A stretch of DNA of 64,000 nt, taken from Coniochaeta sp. PMI_546 (taxonomy: Eukaryota > Ascomycota > Sordariomycetes > Coniochaetales > Coniochaetaceae). The notes below the pieces were generated by a model. The model did not search any database. It saw only the letters and a list, made by a program, of their open reading frames with translations, and was not told the origin of the DNA. The DNA lies in assembly GCA_021432605.1 (NCBI GenBank), contig MU271146.1, forward strand, positions 124,001-188,000. Direction: 5' to 3'. Shown here piece after piece: positions 42,400-56,607 of the stretch. The position numbers and the translations under genes are program-made. How positions within the stretch are numbered: position 1 is the first letter of the stretch; the number at the start of each line of letters is the position of its first letter.

Positions 42400-43511
42400 A
42401 TGCGGTTCAAGACAGAATTAAAGAACATCCGCACCTTTTCCAGTTCGTCTCCCCAAACTTCCAACCGTTTCTTCAAACCACCATTCTGACTCTAGGCCTT
42501 CCCGTAGAACTGGTAGCAGCCCTCAACTCGCTCGAGAAGATAGCCTGGGTCCGCCTAGACGACGACACAGCCCGGTTCACCGTGATTCCCGACACCGGCA
42601 GCCAAGTATGGGCTTCCCTGTCCATGGACTTCATCTTCGAAAACTACCACATCCAGTCCGCCGAAGCAGCCAACACAATCAACCTCGAGCTGCCTCTCGC
42701 GCCGCTCCAGCGCGCTCTCCGATCAGCCCTCAGCTCCACAGCCTGCTCCCTCCGTCTCACCAAACGCGATGGCATACCCGTCCTCTCTCTCACAATCCAC
42801 ACGACCACAAAGGACCTGCCCCCGCCCGGCGGTTTCGGCACAGCCCACCCCAACCATGCCTCGCGAAACGACTACGACCCCGATGACGGCGTCTTTGCGG
42901 CCGAGCCGCTGGAAATGACGCTCAAGTCCCGCGGCGAGCGTGAAAAGGTCATCACCCATGACATACCCGTCAGAGTGCTACACCCGGACACGGTCGAGAC
43001 GATCATGCAGCCCAAGGTCCGCGAGCCGGACGTGCACATCCAGCTTCCCCCCTTGTTACAACTGAAGGCTATCTCCGACCGCTTTACCCGGCTGGCGACT
43101 ACCTCCTCCACCACCTCCTCTGCGAGGGGCCAGGCGACGAACCCGAAACTGGAGCTCAGCGCGAACATGCACGGTAGTCTGCGCCTGCGCATAGCGACCG
43201 ACTCTCTGGACGTCACGTCGACGTGGGATAAACTCAGCAATCCAGATCTGGACCCCGCGCAGCTGGCTGTGCCGATCGAAGACCATCCGTCGACGAAGTT
43301 TAGGGAAGCTGGCCCGGATAAGTGGGCTACTGTGAGGGTGGACGGAAAAGACTGGAGTCGGGTCTTGAGCGTGGGACGGCTCGAGGGGAGAGTGATTGCC
43401 TGTTTTGCGGATGACCACGCGCTGATTTTGTACGTGTATGTGCCGCAGTATGACGACGCGGGCGCGGAGGACTGCGTTGTTACGTATTATGTGTCGAGTT
43501 ATAGCTTGTGA
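42400..43511 (+). CDS. HUS1: DNA-damage checkpoint clamp subunit HUS1
   Basis: Two exons, 42400..42442 and 42508..43511, 348 aa. The 65-nt intron has a weak GTTCGT donor, CTGAC branch site and CGTAG acceptor; the join gives MRFKTELKNIRTFSKLVAAL, the standard Hus1 start. The PCNA-like fold follows: SLEKIAWVRLDDDTARFTVI, SQVWASLSMDFIFENYHIQS, INLELPLAPLQRALRSALSS, and the closing RVLSVGRLEGRVIACFADDH with LILYVYVP. Hus1 forms the 9-1-1 clamp with Rad9 and Rad1 and is loaded at DNA damage. A Ser/Thr-rich loop near residues 200-215 is a fungal insertion. Convergent with NADP-GDH. Confidence 0.92.
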
Positions 43512-43944
43512 TACCCCATGGGGAGTAGGGACTCGGTTTGTGGTGCACGAAGGCCGGAAGGATAAAAGGTTGCATTTCTTGGAAGGCGTCTGGTTAGATC
43601 GTATCCGCGTGATTTGAATGGACATGGTGAGGGAGCGTTGTGGTAATGAGCAAACTTGCCTAGCTTACAGACATTTGCTATGCATACCACTTATTTGTGA
43701 GAACCACAGTGGTAGTGGGTGTTCGTGTGAGGTAGTATTTCTATTTCGTCTCGCACAGGTATACAGGAAACTCCGTACATACAAACCAAGGGGAAGAAGC
43801 CAACTCGCTAAATCTAAAACATCCAGCCCTTTGAACGGGACTCGTGATCCAGCCAACGAAACAACCAAAGGCAGCTGCTTGTGCTGCTGCGTTTGACCCT
43901 CAAGCCCGAACTTGCGTCATCATTCATCACGGAAAACACCAGCT
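43512..43944. other. Convergent 3' spacer, HUS1 / NADP-GDH
   Basis: 433 bp, 3' untranslated sequence expected; no gene seen. Confidence 0.5.
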
Positions 43945-45597
<1,653 letters not shown>

Positions 45598-48091
45598 GGT
45601 GAATGATAAGGAGGCGGGGAAACGTTGGGTATCTCTAGTACGAATAGCAATGAAGGACAGCTCTATTGGGTATCTCTATTGAATGTTGTCGTGTTGAGGT
45701 GATGTGATCGTGGAGAATGTTGAACGTGAGGTGTCAAAAGAAGGAAGGAAGCTGGCCCGGAGCCTAGTGGGAAGTTGGGAGGACTCTGCATTATATACAA
45801 TGACGAAGGAGGTCGGTTACGACGGGCAAGGAGTAGCAGGTGAAAAGGAGGGGAGCGTATAAATCGCGAAGGCTAGCAGTGACTCGCACATTTGATGCCC
45901 GTCACTCGACTTGAGTGAAAGCTTGATGTCACAGAGAATGGTGGGGGTTAACAATGGGCCGCACGAGGGGCAGGCACTACCTCCGGAGGTTTACTGCACA
46001 GTAGAGTGCTATGTAGACAGTGAGAGAGAGAATGCGGACGCCGGTCTTCGCTCATCAAGAACAGCGACTCATCCCTCCGAACGTCGATACTCCAGGCTGA
46101 CTGCGACCCTTGGACATCAGACCTTGATCGTTGTCGTAAGATCTCACGCATGGGATGTGCACCAGGCCATGCGGAGAAGACGTCAATACTCGAGAGTCGC
46201 ATGCATGTGGGATGTCCCTCGTACCTCGTGTCGGAGCCGCGTCTTTCATGGGTAATGATTATCGATTGAGATATTTTCTCTTTATCCCGCCTCCAATGGC
46301 AGCTCGGCAAGGGCTCACCTTATCTTCTAGCTTGCTGCTATGATTCGTTCAAAAAGCAGATTCAGACAAGACAAGACATGAATCTGCGTCCTTTCCGTCC
46401 TCGGCAGGGACTTGAGAAAAAAAATAAGTCCCGCGGCCAATGCATGCAGCTTGCTGGGCGTGCCATCCGGCGGGGTGGTTTAGCGTGGAGCTAGGGGAGC
46501 TATGGCCTCAGAGGCTTATCCATGGACCACGATTGGTCGCGTGCAACCTGTGACTTTGAGTTATCAGATCTCTTGGAAAGAGCTTCCAAGCCGTGACGCA
46601 CGGCTGCATCGCTCATCGTCCAACACTGTTCCATCGCTTGAGACTTTTTATAAACCCCGCGCAGAGCTTAGGAGTATCATTACACCGTCTAGGCCTCACT
46701 GCCTTGTATAGAACGTGCATCGGAGCGACCGCCGGAGCACAAAAGTCACGAGCGGGATTCAATCCTACTGTGCCGATATCGGCACGGCAAGGCCCTGCCC
46801 GAAGCCTTACCCTTTCAGCTTGCAGCCTCAACAGCCGCAGTGCCCCTGAAAAAACAGAAATGAGTCTTTTCACCCCACATCGAGTCAGCGACTCGGGTTG
46901 TAAGACCACAGTATATTCTCCCAAGCCTGACCGCGAATCGTGTGTCCGAGTTCTTCCGGTGTCCAAAGTCAGCTTCTTAGGCGGGACGAAGATTATAATT
47001 GATGCCGCTCTTGCGATGTTCGGAGAACAGAATCTTACGAGCTGCCCGCGCATGACTGCCGTGGCATGTTTTCCTCAGTGGTGTCCATCTGTCATTCCTG
47101 AAGAGACAGAGTCAGTCAAGACTCACCTGCCAAGTGCTGACAAGCTTTGAGAAGCTTTCTGCCGGTGACACTACACGTGTGTGGATAAAATGGCGGTATG
47201 CCTCTTTCGTATGAGTCTCCGAGCAACTGATATATGACTAGCTCCGAGGTAGTGAGATGATAATCTTGCTGACCGTGGTGGGCTTGTGAGATTCTAAGTT
47301 TGAAAACTGATATTCCCTTGACTGCTCGTTGAGTGTCCACTCTTACCTGCCCTCGTCTCATGCACAAGTACTTTCCTCTGATCTCTCAACTTTCCGAATT
47401 GAGGCTTTTGGCTGCCTCTACTTGGAAGCTTGGACGCAACAACTGGCGTTAGGGCGAGAAGAGCCTGTTAGGTCGAGGACATGAGCTTTATTTATAATCG
47501 CGTCGATCAGACGAATTCTCGAAGATCCTCGCGTTGATCTTGTCACTTTACTGAGCAAAGACAACGGAGATCTTACATTTTCTGAGGATGCTTTCTCTGA
47601 TCATACAATCTTTGTTAATGTCTCAGATGCAGAACACATAGACTGTGCAAGCTATGGCTCGCAAGGCAAGTGCACAGGGAACATCTCATCACAGAGACAG
47701 TCATACATTTCAGGAATCTCTCTCATTCAGCCCGCCATATCTCAACTATACAGCAAGCGCTGCGAACAATACATGACAACAATGCCACTAGGATCGGACC
47801 AAAAAAAAAACACCGCGGAGACAAGGTATATAATGGATATATACAGGCTATTCTACCAAATAGCCAACGAAGCGAAGATGTTAAGGTATCTCGTTGCTCT
47901 CTGTCCACTCCATCTAATCCACTCCAAAATGGCCGTTTATATCGCAAACGCCTGTTTTGTCCTTGACATGGAACATCCATCACATCCCAAATCTGCCGGA
48001 AGAAAAAAAGAAAAAAAGAAAAGAAGTTAGGTATATCCAACCACATTACCACAGTTTTTACCCCTGTTACCCTGCGCCTGACACAACGTGT
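45598..48091. other. Intergenic, 2.5 kb
   Basis: Upstream region of NADP-GDH and 3' flank of the ferritin-like gene. Around 46593-47150 long frames are open on both strands but nothing is recognisable. An A-rich tract lies at about 47800-47810 and a purine tract at about 48001-48024. Confidence 0.5.
45791..45797 (-). promoter_or_regulatory. Candidate TATA box of NADP-GDH
   Basis: TATATAA on the minus strand, about 195 nt before the ATG at 45597; compatible with a leader of about 160 nt. No transcript data. Confidence 0.35.
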
Positions 48092-49114
48092 TTACGAAAC
48101 CTGCATCACCATCGGCCCAGCGACAATGATATCATCCGTAAGCACACCCGTCAGCGGGCCAGCAGAGGCCAAGTTGACGTACACCACGCCGGCAAGACCT
48201 TGCGGGACGGTGCATCCGGAACCGGCGGTGAAGGCGGTGAAGGTCGTGCCGCCGGGGATGCCGCCGGTGGTGAAGGCGCAGAAGGTCGCGGTAGCCGCGG
48301 CGTCGCTCTGCAGCTGTAGGGTAGAGCCGGCAGCGACGGCGGAGGCAGCGGCGCCGCCGGCCATGGTGAGGGTCGGGAAGGCGGTGAGGATGAGGTTGCT
48401 GCCCTCGGGGCACGACTTGATGAAGGGCGCGGCGAGGGAGAAGACCTGTTTCGGGGAGAGGGCGGTGTCGAACGGCTGCGGCGCGGCGGCGGACTTGGCC
48501 GCGATCCGGAGGGCGGTCTGGTGGCGGGCCTCGATGGTCAGGATCGACGCGGCGGTGCTGAGGATGCCTTTGTCGGCGAGCAGCGGGCCGCCGCCGAGGT
48601 AGGCGGAGACGCCGACGTTCTCGAGGACCAGAGCCGTGGCGACCATGCCGGCGGCGTCGGTAAAGCCGAAGTCGTAGGTGCAGGGCTGCACGGGCTTGAC
48701 GCCGGCCTGGGCGATGGCGCCCTGGAGGAGGCCGACGTGAGCGGCTTCGCTGGCGCCGATGCCAATCAGGTCGGTTATCTGCTGCTGGGAGAGGCCGAGC
48801 GCCTGGAAGTCGGAGGCGGGGAACTTGGCGAAGCCTTGTTGGTAGAAGGAGGCCTCGAGCCATTCTAATGTGAGGGCGCTGCAAATACTCTGTTAGTGGC
48901 AAAGCGGACAAGGGGGTTAAGCAAAGAGGTTGGCCTACAATTGCAGGATATCAACGTCTTGCAGACCTGAGGCGGCCGCAGCGGCTTCTTGACGCTTCAT
49001 GAACTCGTGGATCTTCATTTGCGAGGCGGTCAACTTGGGATGCGCGGGCATTGCTGAACCAACGGCAGCCAGTCCGGCCACGACGGCTCCAAATGTCTTG
49101 ATGAATGAAGGCAT
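48092..49114 (-). CDS. Secreted ferritin-like domain protein (Rds1-like)
   Basis: Two exons, complement(48092..48878, 48939..49114), 320 aa; the 60-nt intron has a GTAGGC donor and TGCAG acceptor. A signal peptide (MPSFIKTFGAVVAGLAAVGS, cleavage near residue 22) is followed by a short pro-like stretch with KR. The ferritin_2-type domain starts at DVDILQFALTLEWLEASFYQ, continues with LIGIGASEAAHVGLLQGAIA and TYDFGFTDAAGMVATALVLE, and has STAASILTIEARHQTALRIA near the second helix pair. The EWLEASFY, EAAH and EARHQ positions correspond to the usual carboxylate/His metal-site residues. The C-terminal 110 residues are Thr/Ala/Gly-rich, as in wall or extracellular proteins. Fission yeast rds1 and related genes are stress-responsive; the chemistry is unproven. 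Confidence 0.88.
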
Positions 49115-51588
49115 CTTGAATCTCGGTTTATACGCCTAATTCTCCTTTCTTTCCTTGTTTCTGGTCTGGTGTCGTAGTGAATGTCGAGAGTTTTGAGGAA
49201 AAGAAGCAAGACCAGCCTGAAATATTAAAGTGATTACAGAGAGCGATACCTTAACGAGAGGATAGAAATGCTGGTTAAAGGAAAGTGTAAGCAGACCAGC
49301 GCTTTTGGACTTGAAGGAATGGTGGATGAAGGTTGAACAGAGATGGAGAGGAAGAAAAAGAGAGATGTAAAACAAGACCAGGACAGGTGGGAAACGGCCG
49401 TGGATAAAGAAGACGTGCCAAGGCTAGAAGTGTGCCAGGTGCTGGGACGGATACCGTCCACGGGTGTTAGCCTTTCCGTGACCCGCATGGCAGAGCGTGG
49501 AGGTTGACATCCGGCCAGGGGTGTTCAAGCGAGAGAGGCACGACGCCGCTCAGGCACAAGAAGCTTCCGGCAGCAGAGTCAGGACGGACAGGGCATTTCT
49601 TGGGAGGGGGGTTCGAGGGCAGGCCATGCGAGTGGATATTTCCGGGTGGTCCCTGGTTGAATTCAGATGGCAGGACTCGCAGGAGGTCGTCGATCGTGGA
49701 AATGTTTCGTTTCTCGCCGGGCTCCAACTAGGAGGCCGTGGAGGTCACATACACTGGTACGTACCCCGTCTAGAACGAGGGTGGTGTTCGAGGTTAGTGG
49801 AAGACGGGGGACGTTGAGGCTCAAAGACGGCCAATCAGAGACCTGGCGCTGCCCGTTTAAAGTTGGGATGAATTCGTGACCAAGGGATCCAGGAAGCTTA
49901 AGCAGCACCGTCAAAAGACGGCGCGCGAGGTCGATACCCCTGTCGGTTTGGCAGCTTTGCCATGCAGTAGCTAAACTCGGGGTTGCTTGGCAGGGATCTC
50001 ACGGGCCACCAGTGCAACCACAGCCCTTGTCCAAACAGGCTTGCAGGGGCGGTACGGACGGGCGACAGGGCTATTCTGTGACGTTGGTGTTGTCTCATGG
50101 CTGTTTCAATCCGGCCGGACCGCTACGCTGCCGTAGCTGCGCTGCGACACCTGTTGCTTGACTGTCTTCCGGGTTCGAGGATGATTTCTATGCCGGAACT
50201 TTCTGAATGCCAAGAATGCTTAAAGCGGGCGATTATCCTCTCCGGAAGACCTGTCGAGAGACCATCGGAAACCGAGTATCTCGCAGGGTGAATTCCGGCA
50301 GATGTATCGCAAAACAGTTGAAGGTAGCGATATGTGGAGTGTGTTGAGAGACTTGTGAGCAAACGGAATATATCGACTATCGAGCTCATACCACAGTAGA
50401 ACTCGGGCCCTTCTCCTGGTCTCCACGTTGGTCTCCACGTTGGTCTCCACGTGCCATCGCGAGATCCTATTTACACCCTGTCTCCCAAGACCCGCGAAAC
50501 ATGTACTGCGTGCCTTCATCCTCCCTTCATCTCTCCTTCAGTCCTTCTAGACGTAGTGGTGTTTGAAGGAGCTCCGCTAAATAAGAGTGTTCTTGGCCGT
50601 GTTTCTCAGGCTGGCCCGTCCGGACCTGGCTGCAAGCCACAATCTCCGATTGTCAGGTAATCTGCGAGAATGAACCTAGTTCTAGATCTTGTCCCCATTG
50701 CAAGGATTGAACAGATACCCGAAGCACTGGACTTGAACTTCGGACTCAACAATGCCGACTCCCCTTCAAGACGACAAGCTACATAGTAGACTTAAGGATG
50801 GGACGAAGCCAAGTCTCAAGCCAAGCTTTCCAACACAATATCTGCACAATATCTGAACTGCTTGAGTGTGTATCTCCATGGACACCACGACACGGCAACT
50901 TCCTTTCTCCCTGCTGGAATGTCAAGTCTTAGATACCCATGCCGCGCCTCACATGCGCTGCAGGCACTCGCACCGATCAGCAGCCAGCCGGCCTGTTTTT
51001 GTGGTCCACAACCCCGAAGGCGGCATAGATGCGTCGTTGACATCCCTCATGCGCCTTGCCGTAGAGTTCGTAACATGCGTCAAGCAGTGGCACCCAACGG
51101 TTGAATGACGGTAGTAGACTGCAAGAAACACTGGCTATTAAATGCATTACCCCTCCTCCCTGTCTTCTAGAATCCCTCACTTCTGTATCTTCCGTCTCTC
51201 CTTTTACCTTCACCCACCCTTCACCCACTTCAGCCCGTCTTGTTATGTTCCATACTAAGTGTAACCCGCCTACTTCCTGCCCCAGACTTCCGCACGTTCA
51301 GTTGGATAAAGATGTGTCTGATCTGGTACTACATCCAGGTAACAATTTACCGATAATCTTCCGCTCTCCGACTCCTGCTTCCACATCCCTTACTTGTTGT
51401 TTACGTCGTGCAGAGGATCACTCTCGAACTTTCCTGACCCTATTGCTATCCATTTACCTGCACTATTTCGCCGCAACGTCCGTTGACACTTGCTTAGAGT
51501 GCGTATGGGTTCAACGAACGGATGGTCAGGCATCTACAGCGTCTCATGTCAGCAGTTTCTCCTTCAAAATTCAGGCTCGGTGTCCGAC
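49115..51588. other. Intergenic, 2.5 kb
   Basis: Promoter of the ferritin-like gene and 3' flank of SSD1. Contains a three-copy 12-bp tandem repeat (50419-50454). A C/T-rich + strand between 51101 and 51588 is open but continues as antisense of SSD1 and is not a gene. Confidence 0.5.
50419..50454 (+). repeat. Three tandem copies of GGTCTCCACGTT
   Basis: 12-bp unit; the third copy differs at its last base. Confidence 0.9.
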
Positions 51589-54500
51589 TTACGGAGGGCT
51601 CTTGGACAAGTCCGTCTTCAAGATGACTGGAACCCGTGTCATCTCCGTAACATCCTGGATGTATTCACCTCCCTCCTCTCTCAGCTTGAAAAGCTTCAAG
51701 TACTTCTCCTTGTTTGTCAAACGAGCCTCAGGAACCTCGCTGATAGCTACCTTGGACTCGGATCGTGTGCGGTGGAGGGCACCGGCCGCATTCGAGGACG
51801 ACCGCGATGGCGAGCCGGGGACGCTTTGAGTAGGACGCTCCGCAAGGGAAGCTCCAGCCATGGCCTCGGTGATGTCGGATGCGTTATCCTCGTCATCGTC
51901 AAAGAGCGCATCGACATCGTCAGTGGATATCGTGCCGGTCTCCGTCTGCTTGCGAGCAGCCTCTTCGCGCTCTTTCCTGGCTCGCTCGGCCTCCTCGGCG
52001 TGACGGGCAGCAGCCATGGCGTTCGACATCCTCTGCGAAGCGCCGCTGAGCTTGGGCCGCTCATCCTCGGGGACATAGGCGGAGCTGGGGACACCCTTCT
52101 CCCAGTAGAGCTCAAGAATACGCTTCTCCTTCCGGAACTCGGCCTTCTTCAGCGGCAGCTGGTCGCAATGCACGCGCTTTTCAAAGCCCCACTCCGGAAT
52201 AAGCACGTCAAAGGCTGACTCGTATACGCAAAGCACGATACCCTCACTGATCAGGTCACCGTTCGTCTCCTGTCGCTTCTTGTCCATGTTGCGGCACGAC
52301 TCGATGTGAACACTCTGATCCTGTGCGTTCTGAGCAGAATCCTTCTTGGTGTTGCAGAGCTCAACCGTCTTGACCAGGTTCTCCAGCTCCTCATTGTACT
52401 CAATGGCGCCGTCTGAGAGAACAGCCTCCAGCTGGCGGTGCACAATGATGTCAGCGTAGCGACGAGTTGGGCTGGTGAAATGAGTGTAAAGGGGCAGGTT
52501 GAGAGCATAATGCGGCCACAGCTGCTTGGACGTCTTTCCAGCAATGAAGTATTTGGCGCGCTGCATCGTCTTGAGCAGGGCCGTCTCCATGCCCTTCCGA
52601 ATATCAGAATCATCAACCTTGAAGAGACTGTTCTGCAGACTGCCACTGCTAGATGAGTCCATTTCGTAACCCAGAGCTGTCATTCGGTCAACAAAGGTCT
52701 GCAGGCGGCGAGGATTGGGAGGTCCCTGTCTACGAAGGAGAGCCTTCTCGGGAAGGGCGGCGGCTAGTCGCTGCGCAACGTAGGCGTTGGCCTTGTGCAT
52801 GAGCTCCTCGACCAGTTCAGTGGCTGCTGTAGAATCGAAGATATTGTGCTTGACGGGGATGTTCTCGTCGTCCAACTGTTGTAGCAGACGAAGAGGAGCA
52901 ATAGGCTCACCCTCCGCGCCTAGTCGAGCTTCGCGGAACTTCTGAGCAACAGCCTGTCATCTTATTAGCGCCCGGGACTGAGGAGGGTTGTCACAAGTAA
53001 GACTTACGTTGAGAGTCTTGATGTCCTGAACCTGCACTGCCTCGTGCTTGAAGCTACCAGAGCTCGACAGGGCCAGGTCGATCTGCGCAAGAGACAGTTT
53101 ACCACCACTCTTGACGATACCTCGTCCAATCCAGGTATCTCCTTCCGCGACAGCACCATTTGTGGGGTTGACACTGAAGACAACGCTCACCGTGAACCGG
53201 TCCTGGTCGGGGGTCAGGGAGCAGATTTCCGTGGACAGTTTCTGCGGGAGCATCGCGCAGAAGCGGTTGACTAGGTGCACAGCTGTACCGCGCTTCTTAG
53301 CCTCACGGTCAACAAGCGAGTTCGGCTTGACGAAATAAGTCACATCCGGGATATGGACACCGATTTCAATCTTGCCGTCAGGTTTAGTCTTCACATGAAC
53401 AGCGTTGCCTAGTTCAACCGAACCATCGAGATCGAATGTGAAGACCTTCTCATCGCGGAAGTCACGGCGGGAAGAAACGACAGCTTCGTCCTCCTTGGCG
53501 ACAGACCAGTCTTGAAGACCGACATTACGGAGAACGGCATCCGAGAACTCGTCCGAAGCGAAGTTGTTGTCCCTCAGCAGGGCATCGGTCTCGATTTTGA
53601 GGTCGCCCATCCTTCCGAGTTTTTCGACCAGGGTGCCGAATGGATGAAGGGATGTAATGGGCCACCGCTTGATGCACGCGACAAATATCTGATCGGCATA
53701 GTCCTGGTGCTTCTCTACGAAGTCGCGAGGAGCTTGTTCGGTGGGAATGGCGATTAAGGGGACACGCTTGTCTGTTGGCTTAAACCACACAATCTTGGGC
53801 TTCTCCTGTTGACGGTTGTCCTGGTGGCGGCCGTTGCCACCATCTCGAGCCGCTCTTTCGGCCTCTTGTTTCTCCTTAGTAGCTTGGCTGCTAGGGCGGA
53901 GCAGCCCAAGTGTGCCGGAAAACATCTGTCCGGGGACGCGCTCAATAACTGCCACGACGTGACCGGCGTACAAGGGCTTCGCCTCGTCGTTAATCTCTTC
54001 TTCTTCAACCAGAAGAAGGCTCTGACCCTCAACTTCTACGTCATCGTTCTTCTTCTGCGTGGGCCGCTGTCGAAGACTGCCCCGTCTGCGGACGCTGCCA
54101 TCGGCGCCAGTGTTGTCATCTCCATTTGCGTTGGACTGAGAACCTTGGTTCGTTGAACCACTCCGGGTGTCGGTGATGTCCTTTCGCTTCTTTTTCTCTT
54201 CCTTCTCCCGCTTCTGAGACCACACCTCGTCGACATCAAGGAGTTCGACAGCCACAAGATCGCCTTCGAGAGCACGGTTGCGATCTTTGCTGCCGCAAAT
54301 GAAGATGTCGGCGTCAAGCAGCCCGTCTTGGGTAGACACATATGCATCGCTCCGATTCTTCTTGTTCACACGTAGAATACCAGAGACGAGCTGGCCATCG
54401 CCAAGTAGGGCGGGCAAGGTTGCCTGGGGAAGGTAAGGGGTAAAGAGAGTCTTGCGTTGCTGCTGTTGCTGCTGCTGCGGGGCCATCTGAGGGGCGTGCT

Positions 54501-55921
54501 GGCTTGCTCCAAGACCAAGCATATGCTGGCCATTCATCTGAGTTGCCTGCAGGGCTTGTAGTTGCTGTAGTTGCATTGGGTTGAGCTGTTGACCAGGGTA
54601 AAGACCGGAAATCATCATCTGCTGTGGCATCTGAACCAGCTGGGGTTGGCCAGGGTACTGGAAAGCTCCAATCGACTGCATGGATTGCATGGACTGGTGG
54701 CTGACCGAGTTACGAGCCCGATGCCCAGGCTGGAACCCTTGATTCTGACCAGGCTGATCCTGCCCCTGGTTCTGGTTTTGGTTGCGCCAGTTGCCATCAA
54801 AGTTGCGGGATCCGGTCCGTGTATGTCCACCCGAGCCGCCGCGGCGGGAGAAGTCGCCGCCTTGTCCGGCTGACGAGTCGGCCGACATGTGCATGGAGCC
54901 CCCACGACCAGCTGCGCCTCCACGTCCAGTGTTACCAACAGCCATACTCTGGCTCCTCCCATGCGCGCCTCTGCCACCTCGGAACGCGGGGGGGGCTGGT
55001 GTAAACGCCGGCTCGGTCGGGTTCAAACCGGATTCCTTAGCTTCGTCCTCTGTCTTTTCAGCAGTGGAGCTCGAAGCGCCAGGACCGGGGAACTGGAAGG
55101 CTGTGGTAGTTCGCTTCTGCTGAGCGATCTCGGCGGCCTTCTTTGCATCGGCCAGTGCTAAAGAATGTCGTCGCTGATGGCCACCTGCGGCGCCACCGCC
55201 TCCTCCACGTCCTCCACGAGCGCCGGAGTTCTCTCGGCCGTGACCCTGGTTGTTATCAAAGTTGCCGAAGGCGGAGCCCGAGGCTCCTGACGACGGGGCG
55301 GGAGGGGGTCCCATGCTCATGTTCGGAAGCGCCGACTGATTACGGCGATGTGAGAGGGGTTGGGTAGGAGCCCCCATTGAGATGCCCTGCTGTGGTAGCT
55401 GTTGGGGGAACTGGAAACCGGCTTGCGGTGAGATATTGGCCATGGTAGGCTGTAAAGGATTGAAGGCCGTGCCGGGGCCCAGCTGAGCGGGAGGCATCAT
55501 GCCCATGTTGACATATTGTTGATGGGCTTGAAGTTGCTGTTGTTGTTGCTGCAACAGCTCGATCTGGGTCTGGATGGCGAGCTGTTCCACTGTTTGACGT
55601 AAAAACGTTGGTTAGTACATGTGCAAGAATAAAGAGAGCGACTTATCGTCATGGTACGGATGGCGAGGGAAGTGTGAGGCAAGGAAAGCGTACGCAAGGA
55701 CGGGCATAGCTTGATTTGTTTTTTTTTTTTTTTTAACAAGCAAGATGTAGGATGGCATCGCAAGTTTAGAGACGAGATCACTCACTTCCGGGATTTGCAT
55801 ACATGCTCATCAAAGGCGTCAGCTCCGAGGGGCTTCTGCGATGGGCGATATGCAGGCGCTTTCCAGCAGGACCAGGGACGCCGCCAGTCTGCGGTTGCTG
55901 CTGATGCTGCTGCTGCTCCAT
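51589..55921 (-). CDS. SSD1: Ssd1/GUL-1: RNA-binding pseudonuclease of the RNB family
   Basis: Three exons, complement(51589..52953, 53008..55589, 55786..55921), 1360 aa. Residues 1-420 are Gln/Gly/Ser-rich and disordered with seven HxRxx[ST] sites (for example HRRSPS, HRRNQS, HQRRHS, HTRTGS), the consensus of NDR/LATS kinases such as Cbk1/COT-1. Two cold-shock-like domains follow (LPALLGDGQLVSGILRVNKK onward), then the RNB domain. Where active RNB enzymes have an Asp cluster (IDPxxAxDIDD), this one reads FTFDLDGSVELGNAVHV, so it should be catalytically dead, as known for Ssd1. The HFTSPTRRYADIIVHRQLEA block and a C-terminal S1-like part are intact. Ssd1 binds mRNAs of wall proteins and represses or localises them. 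Intron 1 is long (196 nt) with a 16-T run. Confidence 0.95.
55719..55734 (+). repeat. T16 homopolymer inside SSD1 intron 1
   Basis: Run of 16 T on the + strand (A-run in the transcript), within the 196-nt first intron. Confidence 0.9.
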
Positions 55922-56583
55922 GGTAGGCAAGCTGAGCAGTTATCAGAAATCAATGGATGGACGCACGTCGAGTGCAAGGATATAGCTTTGACTTAGACAC
56001 CTATGCAAGTGGCCGTAAACAACGATGGCGAGATGGATGTGATCAGTTGGTCAATGTGGCAGGTATCGCTCTCGAATGCGTCGGAGAGGACGTTGGAAGC
56101 CACGGGGACGAAAAGACGCCGTAGACAGCCAAGCTCGGCACAAGTCTGTCCAAAGGAGAGGATGGAACAAGATGATTTTGGTTCTGCTCGCACCACGGAG
56201 TAGCACCGGTATAGGGAGTGCGAGATGCAAAAGCTCTCAAGGATAACTTGGAAGTCCGATCAAAGAGGAGACACGAGCTGCACAGAGCTGTAGACTGTGG
56301 ACTGTAGAGAAGCAGCAAGCTCTTGGAGAACCCGACGTCGAGTTAAAGCTCCAGAGTGCTCTCCGCGCGAGTGGCGGATGGCCTATGACGGAGGCTGGAA
56401 TTGCTAGGAGGTTCACAAGGAAGGTGCGAAGGACTGAATGTTATTTTTTTCGTGCAAGATGGAGAGGGAGAGCTTGCGAGTCTAGAGGTGATTGGAGATT
56501 GAGGGAGAGGAATTGCGAGAGACCAGTTGCGGGGCGCGGGAAGGCGGACACGAGCAAACCGGATGATGGGGACGGTCGGTGGT

Positions 56584-56607
56584 GATGATGATGATGTTGA
56601 TGATGAT
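56584..56607 (+). repeat. GAT triplet repeat
   Basis: Eight triplets, seven GAT and one GTT. Lies in the putative SSD1 leader or promoter. Confidence 0.85.

Noticed and set aside
46593-47150. Long frames on both strands between NADP-GDH and the ferritin-like gene
   Set aside because: Neither strand shows a domain, biased codon use or splice continuity; a tRNA explanation was tested by eye and no A/B box pair was found.
50721-50748. Hairpin CCGAAG...CTTCGG with a B-box-like loop
   Set aside because: Stem and loop sizes do not fit a tRNA T arm and the rest of a tRNA is missing.
51101-51829. 242-codon open frame on + across the SSD1 3' end
   Set aside because: C/T-rich strand with few stops; its second half is antisense of the SSD1 C-terminus and the first half has no recognisable content.
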